This document shows, one piece after another, positions 36,399 to 43,935 of a stretch of 64,000 nucleotides of DNA (its first letter is position 1; every line of letters starts with the position of its first letter). The stretch comes from Pseudomonas arsenicoxydans (GTDB taxonomy: Bacteria; Pseudomonadota; Gammaproteobacteria; Pseudomonadales; Pseudomonadaceae). Position numbers and translations under genes: made by a program. The stretch spans positions 79,876 through 143,875 of the forward strand of contig NZ_RCZE01000014.1 of the NCBI RefSeq assembly GCF_006438915.1, written 5' to 3'. The notes beneath the pieces were generated by a model that ran no database searches, was not told the DNA's origin, and worked only from the letters and a program-made list of their open reading frames with translations.

Positions 36399-36625
36399 CC
36401 ATGCATAGCAACGGTCGAAGTCAGACCGTCGCTAACCGGCCAGAAACGGTCACTCCGTAACGCCCGAAAGACGTCTACGGCTTAGGTGGCCTTTCTGGTT
36501 GTAGCCTCTGGCATTAACGGTCCTTCGCCATCAGCGCATATGACCTCGGCTCGAGGGCTATTGCCGGGGGCCGGCATTTATCGTGCTAGTCGGGCTGTTA
36601 ATCGGAAACGGCTACCCGGCGGGGG

Positions 36626-37192
36626 TTAGCCGCCAACGCTCTCTGGCAGCGACACCAACTCAATCTGCGTACCCCACGGTGCCTGAAAATAGAACCAGCG
36701 CACGCCGTCCGGGTTGGTGATGGGCTCGTTGAGAATGGTCACATTCAGGCGTTTGAGGGTAGCCAGGCTGCCGTTGATATCGGCGGTACGCAGGGCCACA
36801 TGGCTGGCGCCGGCGTCGTCGCCATGGGGTTGGGCCTGATTGATCCCGGCACCCCGGTATTGAAACAACTCCAGCTTCGCGCCGCCGTCCATTTGCAGCA
36901 TCACAAAGCGTTGCAGCTCGCTGGAGCCATGCCAGCGGAATTGGCTTTTCCACTGATCCGGGATCTTGCCGGGACTGATATCCGAGATCACCCGGGCGCC
37001 CATCAGCTCGGCGAAAAAGCGTGTGGCGGCGTCGATATCCGGCACATTGATGCCGACGTGATCGATGACTGAAACCTGCAGCGGTGCAGCTGAGTTCATA
37101 GCGGGTTGGCTCTGCGGGGTGGTGGTCGCAGCCTGCGTGGCGGCAGTGAGGGTGACGCTGGCGGCCAGCAGTGCCCAGTGCAATCGGTTCAT
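36626..37192 (-). CDS. Exported VOC/glyoxalase-fold protein
   Basis: 188 residues with a signal peptide (LLAASVTLTAATQAA, cleavage near residue 22) and a VOC domain: VIDHVGINVPDIDAATRFFAELMGARV at the start and GVRWFYFQAPWGTQIELVSLPE at the end. VOC proteins bind a metal and act as isomerases, dioxygenases or resistance proteins; metal ligands here would be His in DHVGI and Glu in IELVS. Periplasmic VOC proteins are less common. It lies 56 bases downstream of an SDR gene on the same strand and is likely co-transcribed with it. Confidence 0.9.
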   Translation of the reverse strand: MNRLHWALLAASVTLTAATQAATTTPQSQPAMNSAAPLQVSVIDHVGINVPDIDAATRFFAELMGARVISDISPGKIPDQWKSQFRWHGSSELQRFVMLQMDGGAKLELFQYRGAGINQAQPHGDDAGASHVALRTADINGSLATLKRLNVTILNEPITNPDGVRWFYFQAPWGTQIELVSLPESVGG

Positions 37193-37216
37193 AACCTGTT
37201 CCTCTTGAGATGGTTG

Positions 37217-37241
37217 GCGGGCGACCGTGGCAGTCGCCCGC
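37217..37241. other. Stem-loop between SDR and VOC genes
   Basis: Nine-base arms gcgggcgac and gtcgcccgc enclose a 7-base loop in the 56-base gap inside the probable SDR-VOC operon. No T-run follows in the direction of transcription, so it may adjust mRNA levels instead of ending transcription. Confidence 0.5.
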
Positions 37242-37248
37242 TGGGTGT

Positions 37249-38001
37249 TCAGATTTGTGCCTGGCCGCCGTCAACAAACAGCTCGATACCGTTGACGAAG
37301 CTGGCGTCATCGGAAGCCAGGAACAACGCGGCAGCTGCGATTTCATCGGCTTCACCGACGCGGCCCATCGGGATCAACGAGGCCATGTAGTCGAGCAAAC
37401 CCTGCTGCTGAGCGGCATCGGGGCCGGCCAATTCGACCAGACCAGGGGTGCGGGTGGCGCCGGGGCTGAGGGTGTTGATGCGCACCTGGCGGTCTTTCAA
37501 ATCCAGAATCCAGTTGCGGGCAAATGAGCGCACAGCGGCTTTGGACGCGGCGTACACGCTAAATGCGGCGGTGCCCGAGCTGCCCGCCGTGGAACCGGTG
37601 AGAATCACCGAAGCTTTTTTGGCCAGCAGCGGTAGCGCCTTTTGCACGGTAAACAGCACGCCTTTTACGTTGCGATTGAAGGTGTCGTCGTATTGCTGTT
37701 CGGTGATGTCGCCCAGGGGCAGCATGGAGCCGCCACCGGCATTGGCAAACAGCACATCGATTCGGCCGTGGGCTGCGCCAATCTGGCGGTACAGCGCATC
37801 CAGTTGGTCGAGGTTCGTTGAGTCCACTTGCACGCCAGTGGCGTTGCCGACAACGGCGACGGCAGCGTCCAGTTCGGCTTGGCGGCGGCCAGTTATGTAA
37901 ACGTGAGCACCTTCCTGGGCAAAGCGTTTGGCAGTGGCCAGGCCGATGCCAGTGGTGCCGCCGGTAACCAGTGCAATTTTGCCTTCGAGTTTGTTAGTCA
38001 T
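37249..38001 (-). CDS. Classical SDR oxidoreductase
   Basis: 250 residues. The cofactor motif is TGGTTGIG near residues 14-21, then NAG (about 90-92), catalytic Ser in LTGSTAGSS and YAASK (Tyr-x-x-x-Lys near 154-158), and the C-terminal NGIELFVDGG. It reduces or oxidises a carbonyl/alcohol with NAD(P)H; substrate unknown. Relatives are often the target of a divergent LysR regulator, and here a LysR gene starts 109 bases away on the other strand. The VOC gene follows downstream. Confidence 0.93.
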   Translation of the reverse strand: MTNKLEGKIALVTGGTTGIGLATAKRFAQEGAHVYITGRRQAELDAAVAVVGNATGVQVDSTNLDQLDALYRQIGAAHGRIDVLFANAGGGSMLPLGDITEQQYDDTFNRNVKGVLFTVQKALPLLAKKASVILTGSTAGSSGTAAFSVYAASKAAVRSFARNWILDLKDRQVRINTLSPGATRTPGLVELAGPDAAQQQGLLDYMASLIPMGRVGEADEIAAAALFLASDDASFVNGIELFVDGGQAQI

Positions 38002-38066
38002 GGTGTTTCTCCCGTATTTCGTTTGAGTGAGTTGCGGTGTGGGAGAAGCTTATCGACGAGGGCGTA

Positions 38067-38091
38067 GTTTCAAAATAGAATTGTCTGAAAC
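38067..38091. promoter_or_regulatory. Candidate LysR binding dyad
   Basis: A perfect inverted repeat GTTTCA-N13-TGAAAC lies in the 109-base gap between the divergent SDR and LysR genes, 20 bases before the LysR start. The position suits autoregulation and control of the SDR gene. Confidence 0.5.
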
Positions 38092-38110
38092 CCATCGTTG
38101 CAGAAATGAA

Positions 38111-39025
38111 ATGAGCAGACTCCCCGATTTCGAAGGATTGGCGATGTTCGCCAAGGTGGCCGAGGAAGGCTCGTTCGCCGGCGCGGCGCGCGTGATGAGT
38201 GTGTCGGTGCCCACGGTATCGCGTGCTGTGGCGCGGCTTGAGGAGCGCCTCGGCGGGCGCCTGTTCAACCGCACCTCGCGGCAACTGGCTCTCACCGAAT
38301 TTGGCGCGAGCATGGCGGCCAAGGCTGGGGAGATTTATCGGCAGGCTGAAGAGGTGGAAAGCGAGGCTCAGGAATTATCGGTACAGCCTCGCGGTCAAGT
38401 ACGCCTGGCGATTCCCATGTCCTTCGGCCTGCGCTGGGTCGCACCGCTGATGCCGCAACTGATCCGCCAATATCCCGAGCTGTCGATTGACCTGCACCTT
38501 TCGGACGCGTCGGTAGACCTCATCGCCGAAGGCTTTGATGCAGCGCTACGGATTGCCGTGTTGCCGGACTCTTCCCTGGTCGCACGGCATATTTGCGCCG
38601 TCACCCAATACCTGGTCGCTTCGCCTGTCTACCTAGCAACCCATGGCCACCCTGGCCATCCCCGCGAACTAGCGGCCCGCACGTGCCTGAGTTATGCCTA
38701 CCGGGCCCGCAGCCAAGTGTGGCGATTCATCCATAAAGACGGCACCGAGGAAGACGTGGTGCCCAGCGGCCCATTAAGAGTGACCAACTCGGATGCATTA
38801 TTGCCGGTGCTGCTGGAAGGCTTGGCCATTGCCGAACTGCCGGAATTCATGGCCAGCGAATACCTGGCCGATGGGCGCTTGGTGGTGGTGTTGCCGGACT
38901 GGAGCATGACCCGCGGTGGTCTGTATTTCGTCACACCCTCGGCTCGCACGCGCCCGGTAAAAATTAAAGCGCTGTCTGACTTCTTTGCCGAGCATTTAAG
39001 CGAGCCGGTGTGGCGGTGGCCATAA
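38111..39025 (+). CDS. LysR-family transcriptional regulator
   Basis: 304 residues. The helix-turn-helix (about 8-62) contains EEGSFAGAARVMSVSVPTVSR and LGGRLFNRTSRQLALTEFG; the effector domain includes IPMSFGLRWVAPLMPQL and GLAIAELPEFMASEYL. The start at 38111 leads directly into the DNA-binding domain. It is divergent from the SDR-VOC pair, the classical arrangement for LysR control. It resembles the LysR at 277-1167 (both of the CrgA/DsdC-like short type). Confidence 0.92.
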   Translation: MSRLPDFEGLAMFAKVAEEGSFAGAARVMSVSVPTVSRAVARLEERLGGRLFNRTSRQLALTEFGASMAAKAGEIYRQAEEVESEAQELSVQPRGQVRLAIPMSFGLRWVAPLMPQLIRQYPELSIDLHLSDASVDLIAEGFDAALRIAVLPDSSLVARHICAVTQYLVASPVYLATHGHPGHPRELAARTCLSYAYRARSQVWRFIHKDGTEEDVVPSGPLRVTNSDALLPVLLEGLAIAELPEFMASEYLADGRLVVVLPDWSMTRGGLYFVTPSARTRPVKIKALSDFFAEHLSEPVWRWP

Positions 39026-39169
39026 GCGCTTGACGCAGCGTAGCCTTTCATTTGTGAAACGATGACTTTCTTTAACGTCTATTTTTGAAAAAACGTCTTT
39101 CCCTTACCGTGGTTTGGTCGGCACTGCACAAAGTGCCCATCTAATCATTCGTTTCGGGAGAAAGTCGTC

Positions 39170-39583
39170 ATGAAAAATGCCGTGGAATTGCTTCAGCAGT
39201 ACCTGGATGCCATTCAGACGCCGTCCTTGGCAGCGGCGCTGTTCGCCGAGGATGGCGTGCTGGAATTGCCCTACCTAGAGTCGCTGGGCATCCCCCACAG
39301 CGTGCAGGGCCCTGTCGCTATCGAGGGGTTTATTGGCTCATTGCTCAGCAAAGTGCCGGACTTCAAATTCCGCAACGTGCGCTTTCTAATCGACACCCCC
39401 GACCAGGCGTTTGCCGAATACAGCGTAGAAGCCCTGGTGCCTGCCACTGGCCGTATCTACCGACAGATGTACGCCGGCCGCCTGGTGGCCAAGGACGGCA
39501 AAATTCATCTGCTGCGCGAGTCCATGGACACGGTAGCCGCTGCTAAAGCGTTCGCGCCGGTTGAGCCGGAGCAAGGCCAGTAA
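39170..39583 (+). CDS. NTF2-like (SnoaL/PhzA-type) protein
   Basis: 137 residues with the NTF2 cone fold pattern: helix VELLQQYLDAIQTPSLAAALF, AEDGVLELPYLESLG, GPVAIEGFIGSLLSKVPDFKF and a C-terminal strand RIYRQMYAGRLVAKDGKIHLLRESMD. Proteins of this group act as small isomerases, cyclases or ligand binders. GGGAG lies upstream of the ATG. It follows the LysR gene by 144 bases, in the same direction, and may be part of its regulon; no specific substrate can be named. Confidence 0.85.
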   Translation: MKNAVELLQQYLDAIQTPSLAAALFAEDGVLELPYLESLGIPHSVQGPVAIEGFIGSLLSKVPDFKFRNVRFLIDTPDQAFAEYSVEALVPATGRIYRQMYAGRLVAKDGKIHLLRESMDTVAAAKAFAPVEPEQGQ

Positions 39584-39662
39584 ACAGCTAGCTTTTTCGA
39601 TTGCGGACAACGTCTGCTTCTGGCCGAAAGCACACGTTCAATGCGAAGACAACGATCCAGCC

Positions 39663-40322
39663 CTACCCCACTCCGCCATGCAGCAACACTCCATACGATT
39701 GCAGAAACTCCACCGTGCCATGAAAGATCAACCCGACCCCCATGGCAGAAACAAAGAACCCGACAATGCGCGTAGCAGCATCGATGCCTTGCGGGCCAAT
39801 CGTCTTGAGGATGACTTGGGCGTAAGCCAGTGACAGATAGGTGGTGAACATCGTGGCGCAGATGGCCAGCGCCACGACGGCGAAAGACAGCACCGCATGA
39901 CTGGCGTCCTTTATGGTGCTGGTCAATCCGATCACGGTGGCAATCGCACCGGGGCCAAACATGATGGGCATGGCCAGGGGAATGAAAGACACATCCTGAT
40001 CGGCGTCGTGACCAGTGGGAATCAGGCTGCTGTTGGGCGTGGGGGCGAACAGCTCAAAACCGATCCGCATGAGAATCACCCCACCGACCACCCGGATCAT
40101 GCTCAGGGGGACGTCGAACAGACGCAGCAGCAGGTTGCCGAAAATCAGGAAAAAGAACATCAGCAGTAACGCATAGAAGCAAGCTTTGCGGGCTACCCGG
40201 CGCAGCTCGGCAACGTCCTTGCCTTGCAACATCCCAAGGAACACCGGAATCGCCTCCAGTGGATTGATGATGGCCAGTAACGTGGTAAACATGCCGACAA
40301 ACAGCGTGACATAGGTATTCAT
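39663..40322 (-). CDS. MarC-family integral membrane protein
   Basis: 219 residues with six hydrophobic helices. The N-terminal pattern FTTLLAIINPLEAIPVFLGM and the fourth-segment FIPLAMPIMFGPGAIATVIGL are the MarC/UPF0056 hallmarks (NPxxxxP twice). These proteins were once linked to antibiotic resistance, but their transport activity is not established. It is convergent with the NTF2-like gene; the start ATG is at 40322. Confidence 0.92.
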   Translation of the reverse strand: MNTYVTLFVGMFTTLLAIINPLEAIPVFLGMLQGKDVAELRRVARKACFYALLLMFFFLIFGNLLLRLFDVPLSMIRVVGGVILMRIGFELFAPTPNSSLIPTGHDADQDVSFIPLAMPIMFGPGAIATVIGLTSTIKDASHAVLSFAVVALAICATMFTTYLSLAYAQVILKTIGPQGIDAATRIVGFFVSAMGVGLIFHGTVEFLQSYGVLLHGGVG

Positions 40323-40557
40323 GGCGCACCTTCGAGAAGAGACCGCGTTACATCACCATAGCGGATGATGAGCGATGAGCTCGTTTAGAGCTAAAACTGG
40401 TGCTGCGGCACAGGTGATGCTAGCCCAGGAAAGATCAGTCGATGATCCTGCAAGCCATGGCCGACTACCGCATCCGCACCGTCACCCAAGTGCTGGAAAA
40501 CAGCGCCTTTAGCGCCGAGCTCGGCTGCGACACGGTGGTGCTAACGGCTTGCTTAAA

Positions 40558-40593
40558 ACATATGGATAGCCGTATATTCGAAAAACCATATGT
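40558..40593. promoter_or_regulatory. Candidate ArsR operator
   Basis: Inverted repeat ACATATGG (40558-40565) and CCATATGT (40586-40593) around an AT-rich centre (cgtatattcg). An ATG at 40590 falls inside it, which favours the later ATG (40608) as the arsR start and would place the operator over the promoter. Confidence 0.55.
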
Positions 40594-40607
40594 ATCGAGC
40601 CGTGTCC

Positions 40608-40955
40608 ATGCTGACCCCCGCCGCCGTATTCAAATGCCTCTCCGACGAAACCCGTGTGCGGGCCACGTTGCTCATCACCCGTGAGGGTGAGTTGTGCGTG
40701 TGCGAACTGGTCTGCGCCCTGGACGACAGTCAACCGAAAATCTCCCGCCATCTGGCGCAGCTCCGTGCGTGTGGGCTGCTGCTCGATCGGCGTCAGGGTC
40801 AGTGGGTCTACTACCGGCTCAATCCTGATTTGCCGGGTTGGGTGCGCGCCATTCTTGAGACCACGCTGGCGGCCAACACTGCCTGGCTTGAGGAAAACAG
40901 CGTTCGACTCGACGCGATGGGCGACCGCCCTCTCAACACCACTGCCTGCTGCTGA
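40608..40955 (+). CDS. arsR: ArsR-family arsenic-responsive repressor
   Basis: 115 residues. The winged helix contains the arsenite-binding motif ELCVCEL (Cys-x-Cys) in the position of classical ArsR alpha-3, then QPKISRHLAQLRACGLLLDRRQGQWVYYRLN. A pair of Cys at the C-terminus (TACC) may also bind metalloid. Arsenite binding releases it from the operator. The start at 40608 is preferred over 40590. It heads a tight run arsR-arsC-arsH (25 and 11 bases apart). Confidence 0.92.
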   Translation: MLTPAAVFKCLSDETRVRATLLITREGELCVCELVCALDDSQPKISRHLAQLRACGLLLDRRQGQWVYYRLNPDLPGWVRAILETTLAANTAWLEENSVRLDAMGDRPLNTTACC

Positions 40956-40980
40956 TTCTATTCATCACCCTGGAGCCACC

Positions 40981-41451
40981 ATGCGCGTCCTGTTTATGTG
41001 TACCGCCAATAGTTGCCGCAGCATCCTGTCCGAAGCGGTGTTCAATCATCTTGCGCCACAAGGTTTTGGGGCTGTCAGCGCCGGCAGCTTCCCCAAAGGA
41101 CAAGTGCTGCCGCGCAGCCTGACCACGTTGCAAGAAGCCGGAATTGCGATCTACGGGTTAAGCAGCAAAGGCAACGATGCCTTCGAGGCCAACCCACCGG
41201 ACATTGTCATCACTGTCTGCGACAAGGCTGCCGGAGAGGCGTGCCCGGTGTACTTCGGGCCGGCGTTGAAAGCCCATTGGGGGCTGGAGGATCCCTCCGA
41301 GGTGAAGGGCGATGAGGCAGCCGTCTCCGCAGCCTTTCACTCGACCCTGGCGCGCATCGAAACGCGCTGCCGGGCCTTCCTCGCCCTGCCCTTCGCCGAA
41401 CTTGATCGCGATGCATTGAAGCGCGAACTCGACCGCATCAGCACCCTGTAA
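40981..41451 (+). CDS. arsC: Arsenate reductase, thioredoxin-linked type
   Basis: 156 residues of the low-molecular-weight phosphatase fold. The P-loop is CTANSCRS (Cys7-x5-Arg13 with Cys12), and the redox pair follows in VITVCDKAAGEACPVYFG. These three Cys are the set used by the thioredoxin-coupled arsenate reductases. It converts arsenate to arsenite in the cytoplasm. It is followed 11 bases later by arsH. No arsenite efflux gene lies between arsR and arsC as would be usual. Confidence 0.93.
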   Translation: MRVLFMCTANSCRSILSEAVFNHLAPQGFGAVSAGSFPKGQVLPRSLTTLQEAGIAIYGLSSKGNDAFEANPPDIVITVCDKAAGEACPVYFGPALKAHWGLEDPSEVKGDEAAVSAAFHSTLARIETRCRAFLALPFAELDRDALKRELDRISTL

Positions 41452-41462
41452 CCGGAGCCCCC

Positions 41463-42158
41463 ATGAGCCACCCTCTGCCTAATCTCGATGCGTCGTTGAT
41501 TGAACCCATCGCCAAAGATCACGACGGCCAGCACAAGCCACGAATCTTGTTGCTGTACGGGTCGACCCGCGCACGGTCGTTCAGTCGGTTGTTGGTCGAA
41601 GAAGCCGCCCGCCTGCTCGAACACTTTGGTGCAGAAACGCGGATCTTCAATCCCTCGGGACTGCCGCTGCCGGACGATGCGCCGAACGATCACCCGAAAG
41701 TCCAGGAGCTGCTTGAGCTGATGCAGTGGTCTGAAGGACAGGTCTGGTGTTCCCCCGAGCGCCACGGTTCCATGTCGGCGGTGTTCAAGGCGCAGATCGA
41801 CTGGGTGCCGCTGGCATTGGGCGCCGTTCGCCCGACCCAGGGCAAAACGCTCGCGGTGATGCAGGTCTGCGGTGGCTCCCAATCGTTTAACGTGGTCAAT
41901 CAGCTGCGCGTATTGGGACGCTGGATGCGCATGTTCACGATTCCCAACCAGTCTTCCGTGCCGAAAGCCTTTCTGGAATTTGACGAAGGCAACCGCATGA
42001 AACCCTCCGCGCTGTACGACCGGGTCGTCGACGTCATGGAAGAGCTGGTGAAATTCACGTTGCTGCTACGGGATCGCCCGGATCTGGTTGACCGTTATTC
42101 GGAACGTAAGGAGTCGGCGCAAGAGTTGAGTCAGCGGGTGAATCAACGGTCGATTTGA
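41463..42158 (+). CDS. arsH: ArsH NADPH-dependent FMN reductase / organoarsenical oxidase
   Basis: 231 residues. The flavodoxin-like FMN site is LLYGSTRARSFSR, followed by the ArsH-specific SPERHGSMSAVFKAQIDW and VMQVCGGSQSFNVVNQLR. Family members are tetrameric FMN reductases that oxidise trivalent methylated arsenicals and relieve oxidative stress. It ends the arsR-arsC-arsH run. The length fits the family. Confidence 0.95.
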   Translation: MSHPLPNLDASLIEPIAKDHDGQHKPRILLLYGSTRARSFSRLLVEEAARLLEHFGAETRIFNPSGLPLPDDAPNDHPKVQELLELMQWSEGQVWCSPERHGSMSAVFKAQIDWVPLALGAVRPTQGKTLAVMQVCGGSQSFNVVNQLRVLGRWMRMFTIPNQSSVPKAFLEFDEGNRMKPSALYDRVVDVMEELVKFTLLLRDRPDLVDRYSERKESAQELSQRVNQRSI

Positions 42159-42185
42159 TCGCTGGGTGCCACTGGTCGACGCGCT

Positions 42186-42232
42186 ATTGATCCACAGACT
42201 CAATTTATATAGGTTTGAGTCTCCGGATCAAT
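42186..42232. promoter_or_regulatory. Large operator dyad of the RES/Xre pair
   Basis: Two nested inverted repeats share one centre: the outer attgatcc/ggatcaat and the inner agactcaa/tttgagtct, around tttatatagg. The centre resembles a -10 box, and the dyad ends 13 bases before the antitoxin ATG. It fits self-repression by the Xre antitoxin. Confidence 0.75.
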
Positions 42233-42245
42233 TGAGGTTTGGCAC

Positions 42246-42650
42246 ATGGCAGTCCCCCTTCAGGAACAGGCATTCTCCAAGAGCCAATGCGTCACTGGCT
42301 TGCGTGCAGCGGTCGGCATACTCGAAAAATGGTCTGCATCCAGCGAGCAGGCCTGTCGCATCCTGCGCATTTCTCGCAGCACCTACACCCGCGCCCGGCA
42401 GCAAGACCCCGAATGGGCGGTGGCGCTGGACGCTGACCAGATGCAGCGCATCAGTTTTGTCCTCAACATCCACGCGACGTTGCGCCTGATCTTCGATAAC
42501 CCGGAAAACGTCTACGGCTTTGTGTCGATGGCCAACGACAACGAATTTTTCAACGGGCGTACCCCGCTCGAAATCATGGCCCAAGGCGATATGATTTCGC
42601 TGTATGAAACCTTTCGGCGCATCGATGTGCTGCGGGGCGCGCAATGGTGA
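42246..42650 (+). CDS. Xre/MbcA/ParS-type antitoxin
   Basis: 134 residues. The N-terminal half has a helix-turn-helix region (SSEQACRILRISRSTYTRA) and the C-terminal half is the toxin-binding DUF2384 domain (LIFDNPENVYGFVSMANDNEFFNGRTPLEIM, with the usual NxxFxGxxPLEIM ending). It neutralises the RES toxin encoded next, with which it overlaps by 7 bases. A large inverted repeat lies just upstream. Confidence 0.93.
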   Translation: MAVPLQEQAFSKSQCVTGLRAAVGILEKWSASSEQACRILRISRSTYTRARQQDPEWAVALDADQMQRISFVLNIHATLRLIFDNPENVYGFVSMANDNEFFNGRTPLEIMAQGDMISLYETFRRIDVLRGAQW

Positions 42651-43336
42651 GGGTGAGCGAATTGGGGGAGTGTGCCGGTGAGCGGTTGAAAGCCTACCGA
42701 CTGGTCAATTCGAAGTACCCGCCCATCGCGCTGTTTGATGACGTGGCGGACGCGGACGAATTTGAAGTGCTGTATCAGATTCAGGCACTGACCAATCCCC
42801 GGCTGCACAATGAAGTCGGTCGTCTTGAGTTGATTGCGCGGGATCAGATTCCGTTCGGCATTCCTGGCTGCTCTTATGCGATCGCGCCTTTTACCCATGT
42901 TAACCCGGCCGGTTCGCGGTTCAGCGATGGCAGTTTTGGGGTGTTGTACCTGGCGGACACCATGGAAACGGCGCTGGCCGAGGTGCGGCATCACCAGAGT
43001 CTGTATTGGTCGAATGTCCGTAACCTGAACTATGAGCGCTTTGTTTTTCGCGGGCTGTCCTGTGCTTTTGTCGACGTGGCGATGAAAGATGCGACGTCCA
43101 TTGCGCTGCCTGACCCAATCTACGCGCCCGACGACTACACGCATTCCCGTCAACTGGGCCGCTTGATCAAAAAAGCGCGATGCCCCGGTATTCGTTACCA
43201 CTCGGTGCGTCAGCCAGGCAGTGACTGCTGGGCACTGATGACGCCGAGACCGGTCGCATCGATTGTTCAAACGGCTCATTACGAGATGGTCTGGAATGGG
43301 CAGATCACCAGTGTCAGCAAGATCAGTGAAGCGTGA
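42644..43336 (+). CDS. RES-domain toxin
   Basis: 230 residues with the RES signature residues in order: Arg in LKAYRLVN, Tyr/Arg in GSRFSDGSFGVLYLADTMETALAE (Glu) and a later Ser (LIKKARCPGIRYHSVRQPGSDCWAL). RES toxins degrade NAD+ and stop growth. Length is slightly above the usual ~150-200 because of an N-terminal extension. The gene overlaps the antitoxin by 7 bases, a typical type II layout with the antitoxin first. Confidence 0.93.
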   Translation: MVRVSELGECAGERLKAYRLVNSKYPPIALFDDVADADEFEVLYQIQALTNPRLHNEVGRLELIARDQIPFGIPGCSYAIAPFTHVNPAGSRFSDGSFGVLYLADTMETALAEVRHHQSLYWSNVRNLNYERFVFRGLSCAFVDVAMKDATSIALPDPIYAPDDYTHSRQLGRLIKKARCPGIRYHSVRQPGSDCWALMTPRPVASIVQTAHYEMVWNGQITSVSKISEA

Positions 43337-43365
43337 ATGCGTCTAAAACGGGGGCCAGGTGCATC

Positions 43366-43471
43366 ATTGCTGGCATCGATAGTCACCATTGACCCAATGA
43401 AGTTCTCATAAAAAATCCTCGGCGTAACATCCGCTCCATACCAACCAATAAACACCCCGGAGCACACCATC
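43366..43471 (+). promoter_or_regulatory. Conserved 5' region of repeat-protein gene, copy 1
   Basis: About 106 bases nearly identical to those before copies 2 (45183) and 3 (46405). It starts attgctggcatcgatag, contains ttgacccaatgaagttctc, an A-run, gcgtaacatccgctcc, and ends with the ribosome site CCGGAG 10 bases before ATG. ttgacc is a possible -35; alternatively gaagtt and cgtaac could be an ECF-type promoter. Confidence 0.6.
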
Positions 43472-43795
43472 ATGAAACGCCAAACCCTCCTCGCTATCGC
43501 TTTCTCGGTTTTCGCAGTTAATGCTTTTGCCGCTACCTCGGCTCAACCTGTGGTCGCTGAAGGCGGCTCGGATCGTCTGATTGAAAGCCGTGTGGCTGAA
43601 GGTGGTTCGGACCGTTTGATCGAGAATCGCGTAGCTGCTGATGGCTCGGATCATCTGATGGAAAACCGCGTAGCCGCTGATGGTTCAGACCATCTGATCG
43701 AAAACCGTGTAGCCGCTGATGGCTCCGACCGTCTGATGCAGAACCGCGTAGCCGAAGGTGGTTCCGACCGTCTGATCGAAAGCCGCGCTGCATAA
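43472..43795 (+). CDS. Secreted 13-residue-repeat protein, copy 1 (6 repeats)
   Basis: 107 residues. A signal peptide (MKRQTLLAIAFSVFAVNAFA) is followed by ATSAQPV, six tandem units of 13 residues with consensus VAxxGSDRLIENR, and a final AA. The units read VAEGGSDRLIESR, then variants with AADGSDHLMENR, and end with VAADGSDRLMQNR and VAEGGSDRLIESR. Each unit alternates small/acidic, hydrophobic (LI/LM) and basic residues, so a stacked beta structure is conceivable. I recall relatives labelled 'phage infection protein' without evidence. It is one of three copies with the same 5' region and terminator. Function unknown. Confidence 0.88.
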   Translation: MKRQTLLAIAFSVFAVNAFAATSAQPVVAEGGSDRLIESRVAEGGSDRLIENRVAADGSDHLMENRVAADGSDHLIENRVAADGSDRLMQNRVAEGGSDRLIESRAA

Positions 43796-43823
43796 ATGCG
43801 GGGTTTTACCGCGGTACTCAATG

Positions 43824-43854
43824 AAAAGCCCGGCCTTATCAGCCGGGCTTTTTT
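43824..43854 (+). terminator. Intrinsic terminator of repeat-protein copy 1
   Basis: Stem aaaagcccggc/gccgggctttt with a short loop and a T-run. A small hairpin gcgg-ggtttta-ccgc lies just after the stop codon. The same pair is found after copies 2 and 3. Confidence 0.92.
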
Positions 43855-43935
43855 GTGAGCTGTTTTTAGTGCACTCGTCACGCGGGCGTTGTACATGTAT
43901 CGCTGATAACCATTAGGTCAATACGGCACGCCCGC

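Noticed and set aside
40442..40600. Short ORF before arsR
   Set aside because: No family pattern, overlaps the probable operator and ends without a recognised domain.
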